In this document: positions 6,221 through 9,355 of the stretch, piece by piece
Layout of the letters: each line of letters begins with the position of its first letter
Numbering within the stretch: position 1 is the stretch's first letter
Origin: CAZMGG01 sp964565715
Lineage (GTDB): Bacteria > Planctomycetota > UBA1135 > UBA2386
Direction: 5' to 3'
Assembly (NCBI GenBank): GCA_964565715.1
Contig: CAZMGG010000183.1
Coordinates: forward strand, 1 to 9,355
DNA length: 9,355 bases
Program-made: the position numbers and the translations under genes
The notes under the pieces: model-generated
What the model was told of the DNA's origin: nothing
Database searches by the model: none
Seen by the model: the letters and a program-made list of their open reading frames with translations, nothing else

Positions 6221-7703
6221 AGTTCATCTGGTACTCGGGCAGCGCCATGATCAGGTGCACCAGCCCGCGCACCTTGGTGTTGACCTGGCTCGCGGAACCG
6301 GTCCACGGCGCCGGGCCGCTGTCGTTGGTCACCATGAAGCCGTACAGCGCCGTGCGCACCGCGGCGGGCACGTCGTCGTCGACCAGGATCCGCAGGTAGT
6401 GGTCGACGATGGCGACGTGGCCGACGAGGCCGAGCCGGGTGATCTCGCGGCTGGGCTGGAAGGCCGGCCGGATGCCGGTGTTGCCGCTGGTCTGGGTCAG
6501 CTCGCTGGCGAAGTTGGCGCGGTGGATGAGCGCCTGGCTGTCGATCCAGCCCAGTCCCTCGTCGAGGCCCGACGGGTTGCTGTAGCGCAGCAGCGGCAGG
6601 CCCATCGCCTCGACGCGGGTGCCCAGGTTGGCGTAGCTGCCGAGCGGGGTCACGCCGGTGTTGCGGATCGCGCCGATGGTGAACTCCACCGGGCTCTTCA
6701 CCAGCTTGCGCATGGCGGTCGGCGCGAAGAACGCGCGGCAGCGGAGCAGCGTGTCCAGCAGGCTGCGCACGTGGAACTTGTCGGCGCGGAAACGCGCCGC
6801 CAGGGCATCGAGCACCGCCGGCACCGGCGCGTCGTCGACGAACCAGCGCCAGAACTTCTCGACCAGGAAGCGCGCGCAGGCCGGCCAGGCCAGCAGGACG
6901 TCGATCAGCACCGGCAGGTCGAGCTCGCCGTTGGCGTGGTTGATGACGGTGCCGAGCACGGTCTTCGGGCCGTTGACGTGGTAGCTGGCCCGGAAGCCCG
7001 GCGTGTTGCGGCCGAACAACGTCCAGCCCGACAGACACTTGCTGGCCTCGACCACGTCGGTCTGGGTGTAGCCGCCGTTCACGCCCAGCGCGTACAGCTC
7101 GAGCAGTTCGCGGCCGTAGTTCTCGTTGATGGTCGGGATGCCGCCCTGCGGCACGCCGTTCAGGTGGTTGTCCAGCCACAGCAGCATGGCCGGATCCTTG
7201 GTGACGGCGATCAGGATCTCGGCGACGTTGCCCATGCCCAGCCGGCGGAACAGGTTGATGTGCGCCGGCAGCAACGGCTGCGAGTTCTGGTTCTCGGAGC
7301 CCACCGAGAAGTGGTCGTGCCAGAACAGCGCGACCTTCTCGCGCAGCGGCCAGACGGTGTGCGCCATCTCGTACAGCCAGTGGGCGCGCTGGCCGGAGAG
7401 GCTCGCCGACAGGTTGGCGATCTCGCCGTTGCCGAGCACGGCGATGCCGCTGTCCTGGATGCCCGTCGGCGGCGCGGCGAGCAGCAGATCGATGGTGCGA
7501 TCGACGCCCATCGCCACCATCGCGTCGACCTCCTCCGGCGTCGCCCCGAAGCCGGCGCGGCGGGCCAGATGGGCAGCCTTGGCCCGGTCCCACGGATCGC
7601 CGGCCCCGGGCTTCCAGCGGTCCAGTTCGGTGCCCGCCGCGAGTCCGGCCGGACCGGGGACCACCGACGAGGAGGAGGACGACGCGGCGTGGGACTTGGT
7701 CAT
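6219..7703 (-). CDS. DUF1800 family protein
   Basis: DUF1800 is a large family of unknown function, typically encoded just upstream of DUF1501 as here. The 494-aa protein shows the family signature HLARRAGFGAT (45-55), PLREKVALFWHDHF (119-132), NENYGRELLELYALGVNGGYTQ (starting at 192), a SGWTLFGR segment, FLVEKFWRWFV, and SPVEFTIGAIRNTG. The length is complete for the family. The N-terminus (MTKSHAA, six Ser, then Pro/Gly-rich) is hydrophilic: I see no Sec, Tat or lipoprotein signal, unlike its partner DUF1501. GGAAG (7715-7711), 7 nt before ATG 7703, supports the start. Either it stays in the cytoplasm or it leaves as a complex with the Tat-targeted DUF1501; the latter is inference. A weak -10-like TCTAAG (7759-7754, minus) precedes it. 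Confidence 0.93.
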   Translation of the reverse strand: MTKSHAASSSSSSVVPGPAGLAAGTELDRWKPGAGDPWDRAKAAHLARRAGFGATPEEVDAMVAMGVDRTIDLLLAAPPTGIQDSGIAVLGNGEIANLSASLSGQRAHWLYEMAHTVWPLREKVALFWHDHFSVGSENQNSQPLLPAHINLFRRLGMGNVAEILIAVTKDPAMLLWLDNHLNGVPQGGIPTINENYGRELLELYALGVNGGYTQTDVVEASKCLSGWTLFGRNTPGFRASYHVNGPKTVLGTVINHANGELDLPVLIDVLLAWPACARFLVEKFWRWFVDDAPVPAVLDALAARFRADKFHVRSLLDTLLRCRAFFAPTAMRKLVKSPVEFTIGAIRNTGVTPLGSYANLGTRVEAMGLPLLRYSNPSGLDEGLGWIDSQALIHRANFASELTQTSGNTGIRPAFQPSREITRLGLVGHVAIVDHYLRILVDDDVPAAVRTALYGFMVTNDSGPAPWTGSASQVNTKVRGLVHLIMALPEYQMN

Positions 7704-7822
7704 GCGGTCGCTTCCGAAACGCCGCCGCGGGCCACCGCGGCAGGCGCGCGGAGCTTAGATGGGCGCTCCCCGGCCCCAAAGGCCACCGGTGGCGCACCGC
7801 TGCACCACTCTTGTAACGGCGG
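7704..7822 (-). promoter_or_regulatory. Gap between the thioredoxin-like gene and DUF1800, with two dyads
   Basis: The 119 bp hold a 12-bp perfect palindrome GCCACCGGTGGC (7782-7793), 29 nt after the upstream gene's stop, and a 7-bp stem with GCCA loop (GCCGCGG 7724-7730, CCGCGGC 7735-7741), 20 nt before DUF1800. A -10-like TCTAAG sits between them (7759-7754) without a convincing -35. The first dyad may belong to a transcript end, the second to the DUF1800 leader; neither has a U-tract. Confidence 0.4.
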
Positions 7823-8590
7823 TCAGTAGAGCAGCGTCGCCAGGCGGCGGCGGTAGTCGTCGCAGACCGGATCGTCCTCGCCGACCACCAGGAAGCAGAG
7901 CACCATCGCCCGCCGCGGCAGCCCCTGCCGGAAGGCGCGGTCGGTGCCGGCGGCGGTCAGGATCGCCGCCATCGCCGCCTCGTGTTCGCCGGCCAGGAAA
8001 TGCCGGCGCGCCTCGGCCAGCGCCCCCTCGGCGCCCGGTGCGCCCTCGCGCAGGTTCTCGGTCAGGAACGGCAGGCCCTGGCGCAGCCGTTCGACCCGGT
8101 CGATCCGCTCGTCCTCCTCGGGGAAGCCCTCCACGGCGGCGGCCGCGGCCGCGGCGTCGCCCTGCGCCACCGCCGCCAGGGCCGCCTGCAGCCGGCCCTC
8201 CGGGCTGGCCGGGTCGACCGCTGCGGGCTCCGGCTCCTCCGGGGCCAGCGGCTTGATGCCGTGGCGCTGCAGGAAGCGGCGCAGTTCGGGCTCCCCCACC
8301 GCTCCGGCGAAACCGTCCACCGGCCGGCCGCGGTGGATCAGCACGCAGAACGGGATGCTCTGCACCTGGAAGGCCTGGGCCAGTTCAGGCTCCCGCTCGG
8401 TGTCGACCTTGCCGAGCACGAAGGCGCCGCCGTACTCGCCGGCCAGCTTCTCCAGGATCGGGCCGAGGGTCCGGCACGGGCCGCACCAGTCGGCCCAGAA
8501 GTCCAGCAGCACCGGCGTGGTGCGTGATCGTTCGACCACGTCGACGGTGAAGTCCTCGGCGGTGACATCGAACACGGTGGCGACCTTCAT
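7823..8590 (-). CDS. cnoX: CnoX/YbbN-like thioredoxin-TPR co-chaperone
   Basis: The 255-aa protein joins an N-terminal thioredoxin fold (about 5-108) to a C-terminal helical TPR-like part (about 125-255), the layout of CnoX (YbbN), a cytoplasmic holdase that works with GroEL/ES and DnaK under oxidative stress. The active site is WCGPC (35-39), redox-competent, unlike E. coli CnoX, which from memory has SQHC. The cis-Pro is P80 in QSIPF, followed by an extra Cys82. GRPVDGFAG and the terminal DDYRRRLATLLY match CnoX; in E. coli the C-terminal helix binds GroEL. No signal peptide is seen. ATG 8590 was chosen because the thioredoxin fold starts right there; an upstream in-frame TTG (8626) would add 12 unlikely residues. 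No Shine-Dalgarno precedes 8590, and a promoter-like element lies just upstream. A simple thioredoxin is excluded by the length. Confidence 0.92.
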   Translation of the reverse strand: MKVATVFDVTAEDFTVDVVERSRTTPVLLDFWADWCGPCRTLGPILEKLAGEYGGAFVLGKVDTEREPELAQAFQVQSIPFCVLIHRGRPVDGFAGAVGEPELRRFLQRHGIKPLAPEEPEPAAVDPASPEGRLQAALAAVAQGDAAAAAAAVEGFPEEDERIDRVERLRQGLPFLTENLREGAPGAEGALAEARRHFLAGEHEAAMAAILTAAGTDRAFRQGLPRRAMVLCFLVVGEDDPVCDDYRRRLATLLY

Positions 8591-8597
8591 GGGCGCA

Positions 8598-8626
8598 TTG
8601 CTAGGCGGCGGCGCCAGCCGCGTCAA
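8598..8626 (-). promoter_or_regulatory. Candidate sigma70-type promoter, possibly leaderless
   Basis: On the minus strand TTGACG (8626-8621, 5 of 6 to consensus) is followed by a 17-nt spacer and TAGCAA (8603-8598, 3 of 6). The -10 ends 7 nt before the ATG at 8590, so transcription would begin at or within a base or two of the start codon. This fits the lack of a Shine-Dalgarno. Confidence 0.4.
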
Positions 8627-8750
8627 TGCAGGAGCCCGGCCCGGCGGTCCTGCCGTTACGCGGCCGCAACACGGACCCGCCGGGCCCCGCCCGGCAGCGA
8701 CCCCGGTCGGCCCCGCCCGGCGCCTGGCACGCCTCTTGAACAGGCGCGGG

Positions 8751-8825
8751 GTGGCCGGCCCGCACGCGTTCGTTCCGTCAGGGACGGCGGAGCGCGCGAG
8801 GCGACCGGAGATGCGGGCCGGCCAC
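8751..8825 (-). repeat. 14-bp perfect inverted repeat enclosing a nested hairpin
   Basis: GTGGCCGGCCCGCA (8751-8764) and TGCGGGCCGGCCAC (8812-8825) are exact reverse complements separated by 47 nt. Inside lies a 5-bp stem CCGTC (8775-8779)/GACGG (8783-8787). It begins 11 nt after the upstream gene's stop on the transcribed strand. No T-run follows. It may be a structured 3' end or a small structured RNA. Confidence 0.65.
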
Positions 8826-8836
8826 GTTTCCCCCGC

Positions 8837-9355
8837 TCAGGCGCCGGTCAGCACCCAGTCGCCGCCGATCGACCGCAGGATCGAATCGAGCAGCAGCAGC
8901 ACCAGCCAGCCCACGCCCGCCTCGACCAGCAACGCCACCACCCCGACCAACGCGCCGCCGACGCCCAGGTCGTAGACGACGCGCAGCAGCACGACCGCCA
9001 GCAGGCAGTTCAGCGCCACGACGCCGGGCCCGAGCGGCATGCCCCACGGCACCGCCACCAGTTCGACGAAGGCGCCGATCATCGCGCTCGCCGACAACAG
9101 GATCGCCCGGCCGAAGTGGACCATGTCCGACCCGGCGATCCGGCTCGCCAGGTGGATGCCCAGCGCGGTCAGCGCGAACAGGGTCGCCGCCAGGCTGATC
9201 CACTGCAGCGGCTCGTTGGGCGCCAGCCAGGCGAAGCGCTGGTCGAGCCAGTGCAGGCGGCGGGCCAGCAGGGAGGCGTTCCCCGGCCCCTCGCCATCGG
9301 CGGCGTCGTCGGCCGCGGCCTCGCCGACCGGGTCGGTCTCGGCCGCCCGCGGCGG
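8837..9355 (-). CDS. Multi-pass membrane protein, partial (N-terminus beyond the right edge)
   Basis: The frame is open from the right edge to TGA at 8837, giving at least 172 residues; the start is outside the window. The visible part begins with an acidic Ala/Asp/Glu-rich linker (about 1-27), then an amphipathic stretch with RRLHWLDQRFAWL (32-44). About four hydrophobic segments follow, near 50-71, 83-103, 110-130 and 132-157, ending in SIGGDWVLTGA. I do not recognise a family. Internal ATG 9124 would give a 95-aa product, but the hydrophobic and charged patterning continues upstream, so the longer frame is the gene. It is the first of the minus-strand genes on this side and is separated from the thioredoxin-TPR gene by 246 bp, so co-transcription is uncertain. 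Confidence 0.75.
   Translation of the reverse strand, partial: PPRAAETDPVGEAAADDAADGEGPGNASLLARRLHWLDQRFAWLAPNEPLQWISLAATLFALTALGIHLASRIAGSDMVHFGRAILLSASAMIGAFVELVAVPWGMPLGPGVVALNCLLAVVLLRVVYDLGVGGALVGVVALLVEAGVGWLVLLLLDSILRSIGGDWVLTGA

Larger units (their letters stand above)
8591..8836. other. 246-bp intergenic stretch rich in direct and inverted repeats
   Basis: No gene is supported here. It contains, left to right: a 6-bp stem (GCAGGA 8628-8633, TCCTGC 8648-8653) just outside the candidate promoter; a 13-bp direct repeat GGCCCCGCCCGGC at 8683-8695 and 8709-8721 (26-bp period); a 7-bp stem GCGCCTG/CAGGCGC (8720-8726, 8741-8747) with an alternative overlapping dyad centred on 8738; and the 14-bp inverted repeat at 8751-8825. 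Confidence 0.7.

Noticed and set aside
6208..7797. N-terminal extension of DUF1501 through the whole DUF1800 gene in another frame
   Set aside because: The extension is Arg/Gly/Ala-rich noise; the Tat signal and ribosome binding site place the real start at 6207.
6195..7829. Long plus-strand open frame (544 codons) antisense to DUF1800
   Set aside because: Its His/Ala/Arg/Asp-rich composition with no motif is the mirror of a high-GC gene; DUF1800 on the other strand has clear family signatures.
9124..9126. Start of the right-edge membrane protein at ATG 9124
   Set aside because: The open frame continues to the window edge with coherent protein patterning, including a further hydrophobic segment, so the start is outside.

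Overview
The window is very G+C-rich bacterial chromosomal DNA. Many wrong frames stay open for hundreds of codons, so frames were chosen by protein motifs. I see no insertion sequence, phage gene, CRISPR array, tRNA or rRNA. The gene content is housekeeping plus secreted or membrane proteins of unknown role. A DUF1800/DUF1501 pair, a GldA-type ABC ATPase, a Rho with a Gly/Arg-rich N-terminus and a ClpP resembling the chlamydial ClpP1 form together suggest a Planctomycetota/PVC-like or other little-studied Gram-negative phylum. That is inference only; the window holds no phylogenetic marker that settles it.

Layout. Left block, minus strand: transcription terminator rho (2127 to 754), an 11-bp-stem hairpin, then an ABC-transporter ATPase (starts at 652, runs off the left edge). 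A 570-bp divergent region (2128-2697) holds an 8-bp hairpin and some dyads but no convincing gene. Plus strand: a stand-alone clpP-family peptidase (2698-3318), then a secreted 520-aa protein with transthyretin-like (carboxypeptidase-regulatory-like) repeats (3408-4970). Its stop codon overlaps the tail of a convergent minus-strand operon by 14 bp.

Right block, all minus strand, in transcription order: a partial multi-pass membrane protein entering from the right edge (9355 to 8837), an intergenic stretch rich in repeats and dyads, a CnoX/YbbN-like thioredoxin-TPR co-chaperone (8590 to 7823), a hairpin-bearing gap, DUF1800 (7703 to 6219) and DUF1501 (6207 to 4957). The last two are tightly coupled: the DUF1800 stop codon overlaps the DUF1501 ribosome binding site, and DUF1501 has a clear Tat signal.

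Together: Rho, ClpP and the CnoX-like protein cover RNA and protein quality control. The DUF1800/DUF1501 pair and the secreted protein are probably envelope or extracytoplasmic proteins of unknown function. The points most worth a second look are the Rho N-terminus (no visible Rho_N domain, glycine-codon microsatellites), the coupled Tat/non-Tat DUF pair, the non-canonical ClpP N-terminus and the possibly leaderless cnoX-like gene.
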